Positions 8,208 to 16,876 are shown, counted from the first letter of the stretch. The stretch: 64,000 nt of DNA from Candidatus Zixiibacteriota bacterium (GCA_022614805.1 JAKEHY010000032.1:1-64000); one strand, 5' to 3'. Numbers and translations are program-made. Notes: generated by a model not told the origin, from the sequence alone.

Positions 8208-9134
8208 TTAGCCGACCGTTGATTTTATCAGTAGGAAAATGAGAAAAAGCACAGCCACTATCGCGACGGCGCGAACCAGCCAAAACTTCCAGCGGACGAT
8301 TCCGGTCAAAATGGATTCTGTTTCCGCGTCCGTTCCCTGGCCGTCGGCCAGTTTCAACAGCACGCTTTGCCCCAGCCGGAAAAAAATCCGGGTGGTCGCG
8401 TCGGCAAACGCCTCTGTGGCCCGGGCAGGGGAGCCCATATACCCCTCCCCTTTCCCCAGTTTGGGGATGGCTTCCGTGCGAAGGTCGCGAAAATGTACCA
8501 GCACCGGGGCGAGCGTTTTGTAAACCGGTTTGACCAATTGCGGATGGTTCAAGAGCATCATCGAAGTTTCCCACCAGCCGGCGTGGAAATCGTGACGGAA
8601 CGCCTTTTTCTCCTCCTCGTCCAGCTTGCGGCCGAGCGCTTCCTCGATTTCGCCGAGATACTCGCCGCGCAGGAATTTCACCGTGGCGGCCGAGCCGGGG
8701 AGAATCATCTTTACCCCGAACTTTTTGCGGGCCAGAAAAACGGCCTCCTCCAAGGTCAATAAATGAAACGGCCCGCCGTGGGCGGAGAAGAGGGCGATTT
8801 TGTCGAATTTGAAACGGGCCAGCGAACGGGCGATTTCCAAAAGCATCCGCTTCAACGTCCCGATTTTTATCCAAACCGAGCCGACAAAGCGAAAGGTGTT
8901 GGCGCCAATCGGCAGGGTTGGATAAAGAAGCACGTTCAACTCCGGCCGGGCCGCAACCAAATTCTCGGCCGAGCGGCGAGCGAAAAAGGCGGCGTTGAAG
9001 AAATCGACCCCCACCGGCAAATGGGGGCCGTGCTCTTCGATGGGGGAAAGAGACAGGAAAACAATCGTCTTTTCCCGGGGCAGCCCGTCGATTTCCGGGT
9101 AGGTGAGTTTTTCGAATTCCAGAACCGGCGACAT
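8208..9134 (-). CDS. creatininase-family metal-dependent amidohydrolase with C-terminal membrane helix
   Basis: A 308-residue protein of the creatininase/MftE family, which hydrolyses C-N bonds with two metal ions. Ligand motifs are visible: SPIEEHGPHLPVGVD near residue 35, SAHGG near 125 (usually NGHGGN) and HAGWWETSMML near 195. The last 25 residues are a membrane segment (LVRAVAIVAVLFLIFLLI), unusual for the family and suggesting anchoring at the inner membrane. I chose 9134 because the longer frame to 9197 reads into the repeat just upstream; no strong ribosome binding site is seen for either start. The substrate is unknown; there is no mycofactocin or creatinine gene nearby. Confidence 0.85.
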   Translation of the reverse strand: MSPVLEFEKLTYPEIDGLPREKTIVFLSLSPIEEHGPHLPVGVDFFNAAFFARRSAENLVAARPELNVLLYPTLPIGANTFRFVGSVWIKIGTLKRMLLEIARSLARFKFDKIALFSAHGGPFHLLTLEEAVFLARKKFGVKMILPGSAATVKFLRGEYLGEIEEALGRKLDEEEKKAFRHDFHAGWWETSMMLLNHPQLVKPVYKTLAPVLVHFRDLRTEAIPKLGKGEGYMGSPARATEAFADATTRIFFRLGQSVLLKLADGQGTDAETESILTGIVRWKFWLVRAVAIVAVLFLIFLLIKSTVG

Positions 9135-9184
9135 CGGGTCTTGAAAATAGCTTTCCCAAGTCGAGGGGCAAGCAGAAAATTGAC

Positions 9185-9236
9185 GATTGAAAAGCACCTC
9201 CCCTTAATCCCCTCCTTCGTAAGGAGGGGAGGAAGA
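9185..9236. repeat. dispersed repeat, family A
   Basis: GCACCTCCCCTTAATCCCC followed by the hairpin CCTCCTT-CGT-AAGGAGG. It lies directly upstream of the creatininase gene and would supply its extra N-terminal codons if the longer frame were used. Confidence 0.6.
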
Positions 9237-9286
9237 AAACTACACTTTGTGTGATTGAAGATTGAAAGACAACTTCAAGGAAAAAA

Positions 9287-9454
9287 ATGAGTGGAAATTT
9301 GGAAGAAATTTCCGAATCTTTTGAGCTCCCTCCGCAAAGCCCTTTCCCGTCTTCGCACAAGCCAAAGCAGGGCAGGCGCTTGCACCGTCAAGTCCCGTCT
9401 TCCCGGACACTCGATAGCGGCACGGGGTTTGCCAAATACGTTCTCGAATTGTGA
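9287..9454 (+). CDS. possible 55-residue small protein
   Basis: An ATG with AAGG seven bases upstream opens a frame of 55 codons, beginning MSGNLEEISESFELPPQSPF and turning basic in the middle. No family is recognised and there is no hydrophobic segment. It precedes the 9495 mini-gene by 40 bases. It could be a chance frame. Confidence 0.25.
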   Translation: MSGNLEEISESFELPPQSPFPSSHKPKQGRRLHRQVPSSRTLDSGTGFAKYVLEL

Positions 9455-9494
9455 TAGGAACAGACGAGACAGACATCAATAGGAAAAGGGGGAA

Positions 9495-9572
9495 ATGAAA
9501 AAGCTGCTTTTCTGGATTATCATACTAATCCTTCTGGTTTTGCCTCTGGCCGTAAAATCGGCCGGGAACTGA
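9495..9572 (+). CDS. tiny hydrophobic membrane peptide
   Basis: A 25-codon gene starting MKKLLFWIIILILLVLPLAV and ending in KSAGN. It has a strong ribosome binding site (AGGAAAAGGGGG, 9480-9492) and a stem-loop over its stop codon (9560-9583). The product is one short membrane helix with two positive residues at the N-terminus, like bacterial single-helix regulatory peptides or type I toxins. There is no antitoxin-like antisense RNA that I can identify. Its function is unknown. Confidence 0.5.
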   Translation: MKKLLFWIIILILLVLPLAVKSAGN

Positions 9573-9590
9573 AGTTTCCGGCCGGCTGTT
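9560..9590 (+). terminator. stem-loop over the stop codon of the tiny membrane peptide gene
   Basis: GGCCGGGAAC-TGAA-GTTTCCGGCC pairs over ten bases with one G-U, followed by GGCTGTTT. The U tract is weak, so it may be an attenuating or stabilising hairpin instead of a full terminator. Confidence 0.45.
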
Positions 9591-9624
9591 TAATTGAGTG
9601 GCGGTTCGGCTGTCGGGGATTGGA

Positions 9625-9651
9625 TAATTCCTTTGGAAAAACTGCCGATAC
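9625..9651 (+). promoter_or_regulatory. sigma-28 (FliA)-like promoter of csrA-fliW
   Basis: TAAT (9625-9628), 15 bases, then GCCGATAC (9644-9651); the FliA consensus is TAAA-N15-GCCGATAA. A transcript would start near 9657, just before the AAGGAGGG ribosome binding site of csrA. Confidence 0.45.
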
Positions 9652-9674
9652 AATAAAAGGCCAAGGAGGGCTTA

Positions 9675-10043
9675 GTGCTTATTTTGACCCGAAAAGTGGG
9701 GGAATCGATTACCATAGGGGAGCAGGTCAAAATCACCGTTCTGGGTGTTTTTGGCCGGCAGGTGCGCTTGGGTGTGGACGCCCCGCCGGACGTTTTGGTG
9801 CACCGGGAAGAGGTGTACGTGAAAATCCAGGAAGAAAACCGGGAAGCCTTGAAGGCCAGCGAAAATGATTTGGAAAAAGTAAAGTCGATGCTGGAACGGG
9901 ATGGGAAAACGGCGGAAAGCCGACCGGCCAACATCCAGTTCCGCAAGAGGCGCGGCTCGCCTCCGAACGGCGGGAAAAACGGTTTTTCAAATCCGTCCGG
10001 CGGCGGTTTCCGACCGAAATACCGGGGGTCGGGGAACTATTGA
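9675..10043 (+). CDS. csrA: carbon storage regulator CsrA with long C-terminal extension
   Basis: CsrA is a small RNA-binding protein that blocks translation at GGA sites and, in flagellated bacteria, controls flagellin synthesis. The first 65 residues are a normal CsrA ([20 protein letters not shown], then [13 protein letters not shown]). It starts with GTG; AAGGAGGG at 9664-9671 fixes the start. The protein continues to 122 residues, about twice the family length, with a charged helix ([15 protein letters not shown]) and a Gly/Arg/Asn-rich tail ([13 protein letters not shown]...KYRGSGNY). fliW follows after 27 bases; the more usual order is fliW then csrA. Confidence 0.95.
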   Translation: MLILTRKVGESITIGEQVKITVLGVFGRQVRLGVDAPPDVLVHREEVYVKIQEENREALKASENDLEKVKSMLERDGKTAESRPANIQFRKRRGSPPNGGKNGFSNPSGGGFRPKYRGSGNY

Positions 10044-10070
10044 TTCTCGTGCGGAAAATGGGATAGAAAG

Positions 10071-10529
10071 ATGGAAGTCGCCACCAGCCGCTTTGGAAAA
10101 CTGAACGTAGCTCCGGAAGAGTTGATTTCCGTTCCCAAGGGGATTTTGGGGTTCGAACAACTGAAAAAATATTTCATCGTTGAAAAATCGACCCTATCCC
10201 CGTTTGTCTGGTTCCAATCCGCCGAAGAAGCGGGGGTGGCCTTTCCCCTCATCGACCCGTCATTATTCTTCCCGGATTACCGCATCGAGGTGGACCCGCG
10301 GGAGTTGGGGGAGCTGAACATTTCCGACGTCAAAAAAGTTCAGGTGTACGTTCTGGTGACCGTTCCGGCCGGAAAGCCGGAGGAGGCGACGGCCGATTTG
10401 ATGGGGCCGCTTTTGGTGAACGGGGAGACCCGCCTGGCCAAGCAGGTGGTGCTTTCCAAAAGCCCCTATTCCACCCGCTATTCCATCTTCAAAAACGGCC
10501 AGCCGCAGAGGCCGAGATCTTCGGTTTAA
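10071..10529 (+). CDS. fliW: flagellar assembly factor FliW
   Basis: A 152-residue FliW. It binds CsrA and flagellin, so free flagellin displaces FliW onto CsrA and releases flagellin mRNA. Family signs are the N-terminal TSRFGKLNVAPEELISVPKG, GILGFEQLKKYFIVE, and the region FVWFQSAEEAGVAFPLIDP. The length is typical. It forms an operon with csrA, starting 27 bases after it. No flagellin gene is in the window. Confidence 0.93.
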   Translation: MEVATSRFGKLNVAPEELISVPKGILGFEQLKKYFIVEKSTLSPFVWFQSAEEAGVAFPLIDPSLFFPDYRIEVDPRELGELNISDVKKVQVYVLVTVPAGKPEEATADLMGPLLVNGETRLAKQVVLSKSPYSTRYSIFKNGQPQRPRSSV

Positions 10530-10532
10530 GAA

Positions 10533-11123
10533 TTGCGTTATAAATCCTGCTACTTAATGGCTCTTCCGCTGTGTCTAATTTTGATAACATACGATTATGC
10601 CCTGGGGCGCCAACCTGCCAATCGACTATCCTGTTCTTCATCGTTACCTAAAGAGGCGCTGAAAGAGATTGCGGCGAGATTTAAGGGCTGGCGAATTCTC
10701 GAAAAGAAGGATATTAATTCCGTTGGCCAGACCCTATGGGACAAAACTCGTGCAGGAGAATGTCCCGGAATTGCAGCCGGCAATTATGACGATTCCAATG
10801 TGAAAGGATACGCAATTCTTATAATTCCCCGGGATTCGGTAAAAAGACAAATCAAGCTCCTGCTCTTCCAAGAGAATTCGTCAGAGAAGTATGCCGCCAG
10901 AATTATTTATGAGGCCGTTACTGCGCGCCATTCTTATCCTGTGATTTATAAGGGAGAACCGGGAACATATACTGAAACGGCTTCAGACGACTATGGCGAA
11001 GATGACAGGGCTGACAGTATAAAGACAAAGCACGACGTCATTATATGTAAATTCATTAAAAAAGGAGCATTAGCCTTTTATTATAAGAACGGCAAGTTTT
11101 ATGAGTTAGCAATTTCGGACTGA
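10533..11123 (+). CDS. exported protein of unknown function
   Basis: Up to 196 residues, with a signal peptide (YKSCYLMALPLCLILITYDY) followed by a globular domain with several beta-strands (KGYAILIIPRD, QIKLLLFQE) and an acidic loop near residue 150. I do not recognise the family. The TTG start at 10533 lies 3 bases after the fliW stop; an ATG at 10557 is an alternative that shortens the signal peptide. Base composition is more AT-rich than its neighbours, which may mean recent acquisition. It could be co-transcribed with fliW, but a functional link to motility is not shown. Confidence 0.65.
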   Translation: MRYKSCYLMALPLCLILITYDYALGRQPANRLSCSSSLPKEALKEIAARFKGWRILEKKDINSVGQTLWDKTRAGECPGIAAGNYDDSNVKGYAILIIPRDSVKRQIKLLLFQENSSEKYAARIIYEAVTARHSYPVIYKGEPGTYTETASDDYGEDDRADSIKTKHDVIICKFIKKGALAFYYKNGKFYELAISD

Positions 11124-11667
11124 TAAATCTCGATTGCAAATTTCACAAAAGTGTAAGAATTACGAAAAATCAATTTTTATCTCCTGCTGCCCTTACGAAA
11201 GATGATCTAACCCCCTAACCCCCTTCCCCTCGACTTCGCTCGGGACAAGCCCGATACGGGAAGGGGGAATTGTAAGGGCAATTCATGAATTGCCCCTACA
11301 AAGGCACCTCACCCCTCACCATAAGATGGGGAGGGGAAGGGCGAACACCCTTCGGCTGCGCTCAGGGCAAGCGAGGTTCGCCCCTACGCAAGGCAAAGGC
11401 GGGCGGGTTAGGGTCGTCGGGGACGACCAGAATAAACCCGCCCCTACAAAGGCAGAAACGGGCAGGCACAAGACCTGCCCCTACAAAGACACCCCCCTCC
11501 GGCGCTATGCGCCTCGTCCCCCTTGGTAAGAGGGACAAAAAAAGCAGGGATTAGAGATTAGCGATTCGTCCACTTAGCACCACACCGAAAAAACAGGGCG
11601 AACGCCGTTCGCCCCTACGGCTGTGTCAGGAATAATTCCTGACGCAATGGGCACGTGCAACGTGCCC
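11124..11667. other. intergenic filled with dispersed repeats
   Basis: No gene seen. After about 60 AT-rich bases the whole stretch from 11187 is repeats. It separates the convergent ends of the 10533 gene and lon. Confidence 0.8.
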
Positions 11668-11671
11668 CTAC
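11187..11671. repeat. largest dispersed repeat cluster (families A, B, C)
   Basis: At least eight palindromic units in a row, including GGGCAATTCATGAATTGCCC at 11277, GCGGGTT...AACCCGC at 11402-11445, GGGCAGGCA...CTGCCC at 11460, GTCCCCC-TTGGTAA-GGGGGAC at 11516, GGGCGAAC-GCC-GTTCGCCC at 11597 and GGGCACGT-GCA-ACGTGCCC at 11649. Most end in CCCCTAC. The last unit supplies the stop codon of lon. Confidence 0.8.
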
Positions 11672-14073
11672 GAGTTTTTTTCCGTTTTTTTGAGGACTTT
11701 GATGGCGTCGGTATCGTCGGCCTTCGGCAGAATCAGATTGATTAAGGCCCGTTCGATGGCTTCGGCGGCTTCGGAAACGAAAGTAATCGTCAATTTGGAA
11801 CGGACTTCGGCGGGAATTTCCGGCAGGTCTTTCTTGTTCCCCTCCGGCAAAATCACTTCCGCAATACCGGCCCGATAAGCGGCCAGAACTTTTTCCTTGA
11901 TGCCCCCCACCGGCAGAATTTTACCCCGCAAAGTGATTTCGCCGGTCATCGCCAAATCATGGCGCACCGGCTTTTCCGAAAAAAGGGAAGCGAGAGCAAC
12001 GACAACCGCCAAACCGGCGGAAGGGCCGTCCTTGGGGATGGCGCCTTCTGGAAAATGGACGTGCAAATCGGAACGCTCGAAATGGGGAGAAGTAATCCCC
12101 AACTCGGTTGCGTGGGAGCGGACGTAGGAAAGGGCGGCCTGCACCGATTCGCTCATCACTTCTCCCAAGTGGCCGGTCAAAGTCAGCTTTCCCTTGCCGC
12201 GCATACGGGTCGCCTCGATGAACAACAACTCGCCGCCGGCGGAAGTCCAGGCCAAACCGGAGGCAACGCCGACTTCGGAATGTCGCAAGGAAACTTCCGG
12301 CACGAAGGGAGTGGGGCCTAAAAGTTCTTCCAACCGCTCAACAGTAACCTCCAGCTTGGCCCGCTTGTTTTTGGCCACCTGCGTGGCGGCTTTGCGGGCC
12401 AACAAAGAAATCAGGCGGGAAAATTCGCGCACGCCGGCTTCGCGGGTGTAATGGGAAAGCAATTTTTCCAGAACGCCGGGCTGCAGAACCAAATTTTGCT
12501 TGGTGATGCCGTGGGCTTCCAACGCCTGCGGCACGAGATAGCGGTTGGCGATTTCCAGTTTTTCCTCGTTGGTGTAGCCCGGCAGGCGGATGACCTCCAG
12601 CCGGTCGCGCAGGGCGGGGGGAATGGGGTCCAAGAGATTGGCGGTGGTCAAAAACATCACCTGCGACAAATCGAAGGGCAAATCCAAAAAATAATCGCGA
12701 AAGCGGCGGTTTTGTTCCGGGTCGAAAACTTCGAGCAGGGCGGCGGCGGGGTCGCCCTGCACGCTTACACCCAACTTGTCGATTTCATCCAGCATAAAGA
12801 CCGGGTTTTTGCTTTTGGCCCGGCGCAGCCCCTGAATGATTTTGCCGGGCATCGCGCCCACATAGGTTCGCCGGTGGCCTTTAATTTCGGCTTCATCCCG
12901 CATTCCGCCGACCGAAATGCCCACAAAGGGACGGCCGGTGGCCCGGGCGATGGAACGTCCCAGCGAGGTTTTTCCCACGCCCGGCGGGCCGGCAAAACAG
13001 AGCAGGGGGGCGGGGGCATCCTTTTTCAGCGCGTGCACGGCCAGAAATTCCAGAATCCGCTCCTTGACTTTGTCCAACCCGAAATGGTCGGCGTTCAAGA
13101 CCTCCTCGGCTCGCTTCAAATCCCGCCCTTCGGGCGAGGTGCGGTTCCAAGGGAGGTCGGTAATCCAATCCAGATAGTTGTGCACGACGTGATATTCGGG
13201 CGAGGAAGAGGGCAGCTTTTCCAGCCGGGCGATTTCCTCGGCAGCTTCCTTTTTTACCTCCGCCGGCAGGGCGGCTTTCTTCAGCATGCGGCGGAAACGC
13301 TCCACATCCTTGGGCTCGGTTTCCTTTTCCCCCAGTTCCTGCTTGATGGCGGCCAGCTCCTGGCGCAGGTAGTACTCGCGCTGGCCTTTTTCCAAGTCCT
13401 TCTGGACTTTGGCGGCCAGCTCGCTTTCGACTTTCTTTTTGGAGAGCTCCCGGTTCAAGAAATCCACCAGGCGGTAGAGCCGCTCTTTGGTATTCAAGGT
13501 TTCGATGATTTGCTGTTTTTCCGAGAGGGGGAAAAGGGCGTAGCCCGCCAAAAGGTCAGCAAAATGTCCGGCCGAGGAAAGGTTCAGCCGCAAAACCTGA
13601 ACCAGCTCCGGCGAATAGCGCGGGTCGGCGGCCACCAGCCGCTCGAAAAGCCCCAAGGCCTCGGCTATCAGCAAATCGGTGTCGACCGATTGAATCTCTT
13701 CCGAAGTCAGGGGGTTCAACCGCCCCACGAAGAAGGGTTCGGTCTGCACCAGTTTTTCCAGTTCGACTCTCGTCAAGCCGTGAAAAACAGCCTGAATGGT
13801 GTGGTTGGGCATATTCACCCGCTGGATTACCCGGGCGGCGACCCCGATTTTGTAGAGGTCATCCTGCTTTTGGACGGAGGGGGAGCTTTCCTTCTGCGCC
13901 ACCACGCAGACCAACTGGTCTTCAGCCTTATTCTCCTCCAGCAAACGGATGTTTTTTTCCAGCCGGACGTGAAGCGAAGTGACCCCTTGCGGGAAAATCA
14001 CCGCCGAGATGAGCGGCAGAACCGGCAGTTCCGCTGGAATGGGAAAATTCAATTCCGAGGTTTCTTTTGCCAT
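11668..14073 (-). CDS. lon: ATP-dependent Lon protease
   Basis: An 801-residue LonA protease that degrades misfolded and regulatory proteins in the cytoplasm. The start at 14073 ([20 protein letters not shown]) has AGAAGGAG at the right distance; the longer frame to 14184 runs into the divergent promoter region. In order: N-terminal substrate domain (residues 15-205), coiled-coil, AAA+ domain with Walker [16 protein letters not shown] near 370 and Walker [12 protein letters not shown] near 430, and the protease domain with the Ser of PKDGPSAG and the Lys of [10 protein letters not shown]. Length is typical. The stop codon lies inside a dispersed repeat unit. Divergent from the histidine kinase gene. 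Confidence 0.97.
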   Translation of the reverse strand: MAKETSELNFPIPAELPVLPLISAVIFPQGVTSLHVRLEKNIRLLEENKAEDQLVCVVAQKESSPSVQKQDDLYKIGVAARVIQRVNMPNHTIQAVFHGLTRVELEKLVQTEPFFVGRLNPLTSEEIQSVDTDLLIAEALGLFERLVAADPRYSPELVQVLRLNLSSAGHFADLLAGYALFPLSEKQQIIETLNTKERLYRLVDFLNRELSKKKVESELAAKVQKDLEKGQREYYLRQELAAIKQELGEKETEPKDVERFRRMLKKAALPAEVKKEAAEEIARLEKLPSSSPEYHVVHNYLDWITDLPWNRTSPEGRDLKRAEEVLNADHFGLDKVKERILEFLAVHALKKDAPAPLLCFAGPPGVGKTSLGRSIARATGRPFVGISVGGMRDEAEIKGHRRTYVGAMPGKIIQGLRRAKSKNPVFMLDEIDKLGVSVQGDPAAALLEVFDPEQNRRFRDYFLDLPFDLSQVMFLTTANLLDPIPPALRDRLEVIRLPGYTNEEKLEIANRYLVPQALEAHGITKQNLVLQPGVLEKLLSHYTREAGVREFSRLISLLARKAATQVAKNKRAKLEVTVERLEELLGPTPFVPEVSLRHSEVGVASGLAWTSAGGELLFIEATRMRGKGKLTLTGHLGEVMSESVQAALSYVRSHATELGITSPHFERSDLHVHFPEGAIPKDGPSAGLAVVVALASLFSEKPVRHDLAMTGEITLRGKILPVGGIKEKVLAAYRAGIAEVILPEGNKKDLPEIPAEVRSKLTITFVSEAAEAIERALINLILPKADDTDAIKVLKKTEKNS

Positions 14074-14168
14074 CCGCAGTACTCCTTCTACTTTTTCAAC
14101 CACTGGCGCCATCCCCCTTGTTCCATATATCGACCCGAAACGGGCAAATCGCCAGTCCCCCTGCCGGT

Positions 14169-14196
14169 TACAGCTTGTTTCCAAAGCCGCCGATAC
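14169..14196 (+). promoter_or_regulatory. sigma-28-like promoter before the histidine kinase
   Basis: TACAGCTT (14169-14176; consensus TAAAGTTT), 12 bases, GCCGATAC (14189-14196). The gap is one base longer than the ideal 11. It points toward the kinase gene and lies 68 bases before its proposed start. Confidence 0.4.
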
Positions 14197-14263
14197 ATAC
14201 TACGGTGAAGCCCGAAAGGGCGGGAGGTTGATTTATTGTCTTTTGAAAAGCGGAGCGAGAAAC

Positions 14264-16876
14264 TTGGTTGTTGACCCGAATGAGTTGAAGCGCCGAAACC
14301 AGGAACTGGAGCTTTTAAACGCCGTCACCGCGGCGGCCGGCGAGGTTTTGGAAGACCCGGCCCAGCTGGAAGAGGCCTTGGCCGCCATCGTCAGCCGGCT
14401 GGAAGCTTCGGCCGGGCTTATTTTTTTGTGGGATGAAGCGGCGCGAAAGGCGGGTTATTTTGCCGGTTCCCCACCCCGTTTCAAGGAAATTTTGACCGGT
14501 TCCAGCCAGGATTTTACCTCATTCGACCAAGCCCTCCGGAGTTTTCAGGAAGGAAACTGGGGGGATTTGAATCTAAATAAACTTTTCGGCGATACTTTCT
14601 GGCAGGCCCTTCCGCTGGGTGTAAACGATAAAAAAAGAGGGGTGCTGGTTTTGGCCGCCCGGCGGCCCATACGGGCGGAGCGGCTTTCGGTTTTGGAGCA
14701 GGCGGCGCGGCAACTGGCGCTGGCTTTGGACCGGCTGACGCTTTTCCAGCGGGAAAAACGGCGGATGGTGCAACTGGAAACCTTAAGCCAGGTGGCGACC
14801 CGCATCGCCGGGTTTCTTTCCCTGGACGAGCTTTTGCCATACGTGGTCGGGTTGTTGCACGACCATTTTCGCTACTATCAGGTTCACCTTTTCCTCTTGG
14901 ACGAAGAAACCGGCGAATTGGTGGTGATGGCCGGCAAGGGAGCCTATCGAGGGGCCCAGTCCACCGTCGGCCAAAGGCTGGCTGTAAGCCGGGGCATCAA
15001 CGGATTGGTGGTTCGGACGGGCAAGCCGCTTTTGGTCAACGACGTGACCAAAGAGCCGGCCTTTTACCATATCAAAGAGCTGCCGGACACCCGCTCGGAG
15101 TTGACCGTTCCCATCAAGGCGGAAGGAAAGGTGCTGGGAACCCTTGACGTCCAGAGCTCCCGGGTGGACGCCTTTTGGCCGGCCGACGTTTTGACCCTCC
15201 AGACCGTGGCGGACCAGGTGGGAATTGCCGTGACCAATGCCCGGCTCTTCGAGAAAAGCCGCAAACAAAACCTGCGCCTTTCCATTTTGAACCGCCTTTC
15301 TTCCGAAATCGCCTCGGCCCGCGAACCGGGGGAGGTCTTGGAGCTGATTCTCGAGTCGGCCCGCAAGTTGTTAAGCAGCGGGCATGCTCTCCTCTTGGTT
15401 TCTGCGGAATCGGGATTGGAGCTTTTGGAATTCCGTCTTTCGGGGGAGGAGCTCCGGACGGGAAAACGCATGGCTCGGGAACTGTCCGGAGCCGAAGACC
15501 TGGTGCAGGCTTGGTCCAAAGAGGGAGCGTGCCGATATTTTGACCTTGTGCGGGTTCCCGGTTGGCCGGCTTCCGTGACGGGGCCGTTGGAGAGTTTGGG
15601 TTTTTCCCGTTTCTTTTGCGCCCCCCTCTCCACCCGCGGGGGGGAACTTTTGGCCCTTCTTTTGATTTCGGCGGAAAACACCCACGAAGCGCCGGAGAAT
15701 TTTTTGCGGTTGGTGCAGGCCTTTGTCTACCAGGCCCAGACCGCCCTGGAAAACGCCTATCTCATTCAGGAGCTGATTCTATCGGAGGCGAAGTTCACCG
15801 ACCTGTACGAAAACGCCCCGGATATGTACCAGACGCTCTCCGCCGCCGGGGTGGTGGTAACCTGCAACCGCACGCAGGAAAAGATTTTGGGGATTCCCAA
15901 AAAGGAGATTTTGGGCCGGGCTTTCTCCGAGTGGGTGCATCCCGACTCGAAGGCCGCCTGGGAGGAGCACGTGCGGCAGGTCTCCCGTTCGACCGAGGAG
16001 TCCTCCTGTCCCGTGCGTCTGGTTTCGGCCAAAGAGGGAATTATGGATGCCGACGCCCATTCCCGCCGCGTCGTTTCGCGGGAGGGGGGTGTTTTAATCC
16101 GCAGCGTTTTGCGCGACGTCACCGAAAGGAAAAAACTGGAACAGCAGCTTCTGCAAAGCCAGAAAATGGAGTCGATCGGAACTTTGGCCGCCGGCGTGGC
16201 GCACGAATTCAACAATTTTTTGGGCGGGATTATGGGGTACGCCGATCTGGCCGTGCGCATCGGGCAGCCTGCGCGGATGGCCAAAAACCTGGCCGAGATC
16301 ATACGCATAAGCCAGGAGGCCAAGCAGGTGGTGCAGCAGCTGTTGAGCTTTTCCAAAAAGATGGGAGAAGAGGCCTGGCTGGCGGTCGATTTGGAAAAAG
16401 TTTTGAAGGAGGCGGCCGAACTGGTGACGCGGGAACTGCATCGCAAGGGGACCGAACTGGAATGGCGGGTGGAGAAAACCCCCTTGATTATGGGGCATCG
16501 CGAAGAGCTGGTGCAGGTGTTTTTGAATCTTTTCATCAACGCCGTTCACGCCATGGGGCCGGGAGGAAAACTTTCCATCGTTTCCTCCGTTCTCGAAGAA
16601 GCCATCCGGATACGCGTGGCCGACACCGGTTCCGGGATTAAGCCGGAGTACCTGCCGAAAATTTTTGACCCCTTCTTTTCCACCAAGGGAGTGTACGGGG
16701 ACGGGAGCCAGCCCGGCACCGGACTGGGGTTGACGATTTGCTACAATGTGGTAAAAGCCCACGGCGGGGAAATAACGGTCTCCAGCGAGGTGAGCAAGGG
16801 AACCACCTTCACCCTGACTTTTCCTCTGGCGCGCAAGTCGTCCCCTTCCCCTTCACCCAAAACGACGGTTTCCTGA
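14264..16876 (+). CDS. soluble multi-sensor histidine kinase (GAF-GAF-GAF-PAS-HisKA-HATPase)
   Basis: A cytoplasmic kinase of about 870 residues with no membrane segment. Domains in order: GAF-like at about 30-160, GAF at 170-320 (HLFLLDEETGELVVMAGKGA, LTVPIKAEGKVLGTLDVQSS), a third GAF-like region at 330-505, PAS at 510-630 (FTDLYENAPDMYQTLSAAGV), HisKA with the phospho-His in AAGVAHEFNNFLGGIMGYAD near 640, and HATPase with FINAVHAMGP, DTGSGI and GTGLGLTIC. I propose the TTG at 14264, with GGAG 8 bases upstream; the frame is open to 13979 but that part overlaps lon. No receiver domain or partner regulator is adjacent. A sigma-28-like promoter upstream hints at a link to motility. Confidence 0.88.
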   Translation: MVVDPNELKRRNQELELLNAVTAAAGEVLEDPAQLEEALAAIVSRLEASAGLIFLWDEAARKAGYFAGSPPRFKEILTGSSQDFTSFDQALRSFQEGNWGDLNLNKLFGDTFWQALPLGVNDKKRGVLVLAARRPIRAERLSVLEQAARQLALALDRLTLFQREKRRMVQLETLSQVATRIAGFLSLDELLPYVVGLLHDHFRYYQVHLFLLDEETGELVVMAGKGAYRGAQSTVGQRLAVSRGINGLVVRTGKPLLVNDVTKEPAFYHIKELPDTRSELTVPIKAEGKVLGTLDVQSSRVDAFWPADVLTLQTVADQVGIAVTNARLFEKSRKQNLRLSILNRLSSEIASAREPGEVLELILESARKLLSSGHALLLVSAESGLELLEFRLSGEELRTGKRMARELSGAEDLVQAWSKEGACRYFDLVRVPGWPASVTGPLESLGFSRFFCAPLSTRGGELLALLLISAENTHEAPENFLRLVQAFVYQAQTALENAYLIQELILSEAKFTDLYENAPDMYQTLSAAGVVVTCNRTQEKILGIPKKEILGRAFSEWVHPDSKAAWEEHVRQVSRSTEESSCPVRLVSAKEGIMDADAHSRRVVSREGGVLIRSVLRDVTERKKLEQQLLQSQKMESIGTLAAGVAHEFNNFLGGIMGYADLAVRIGQPARMAKNLAEIIRISQEAKQVVQQLLSFSKKMGEEAWLAVDLEKVLKEAAELVTRELHRKGTELEWRVEKTPLIMGHREELVQVFLNLFINAVHAMGPGGKLSIVSSVLEEAIRIRVADTGSGIKPEYLPKIFDPFFSTKGVYGDGSQPGTGLGLTICYNVVKAHGGEITVSSEVSKGTTFTLTFPLARKSSPSPSPKTTVS

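Noticed and set aside
8158-9360. 400-codon minus-strand frame over the creatininase gene
   Set aside because: It is another frame of the same strand with Arg/Gly/Pro-rich sequence; the creatininase frame has clear motifs.
12451-14208. Long plus-strand open frame (585 codons) opposite lon
   Set aside because: It is the antisense shadow of lon; the translated sequence is low-complexity Gly/Gln/Phe with no domain, while the minus strand encodes an intact Lon.
13979-14263. N-terminal extension of the histidine kinase
   Set aside because: It overlaps lon and the intergenic promoter, and its residues do not resemble any sensor domain. A TTG with a ribosome binding site at 14264 is better.
15562-16641. 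359-codon frame inside the histidine kinase
   Set aside because: A shifted frame of the kinase with Gly/Arg-rich composition and no motif.
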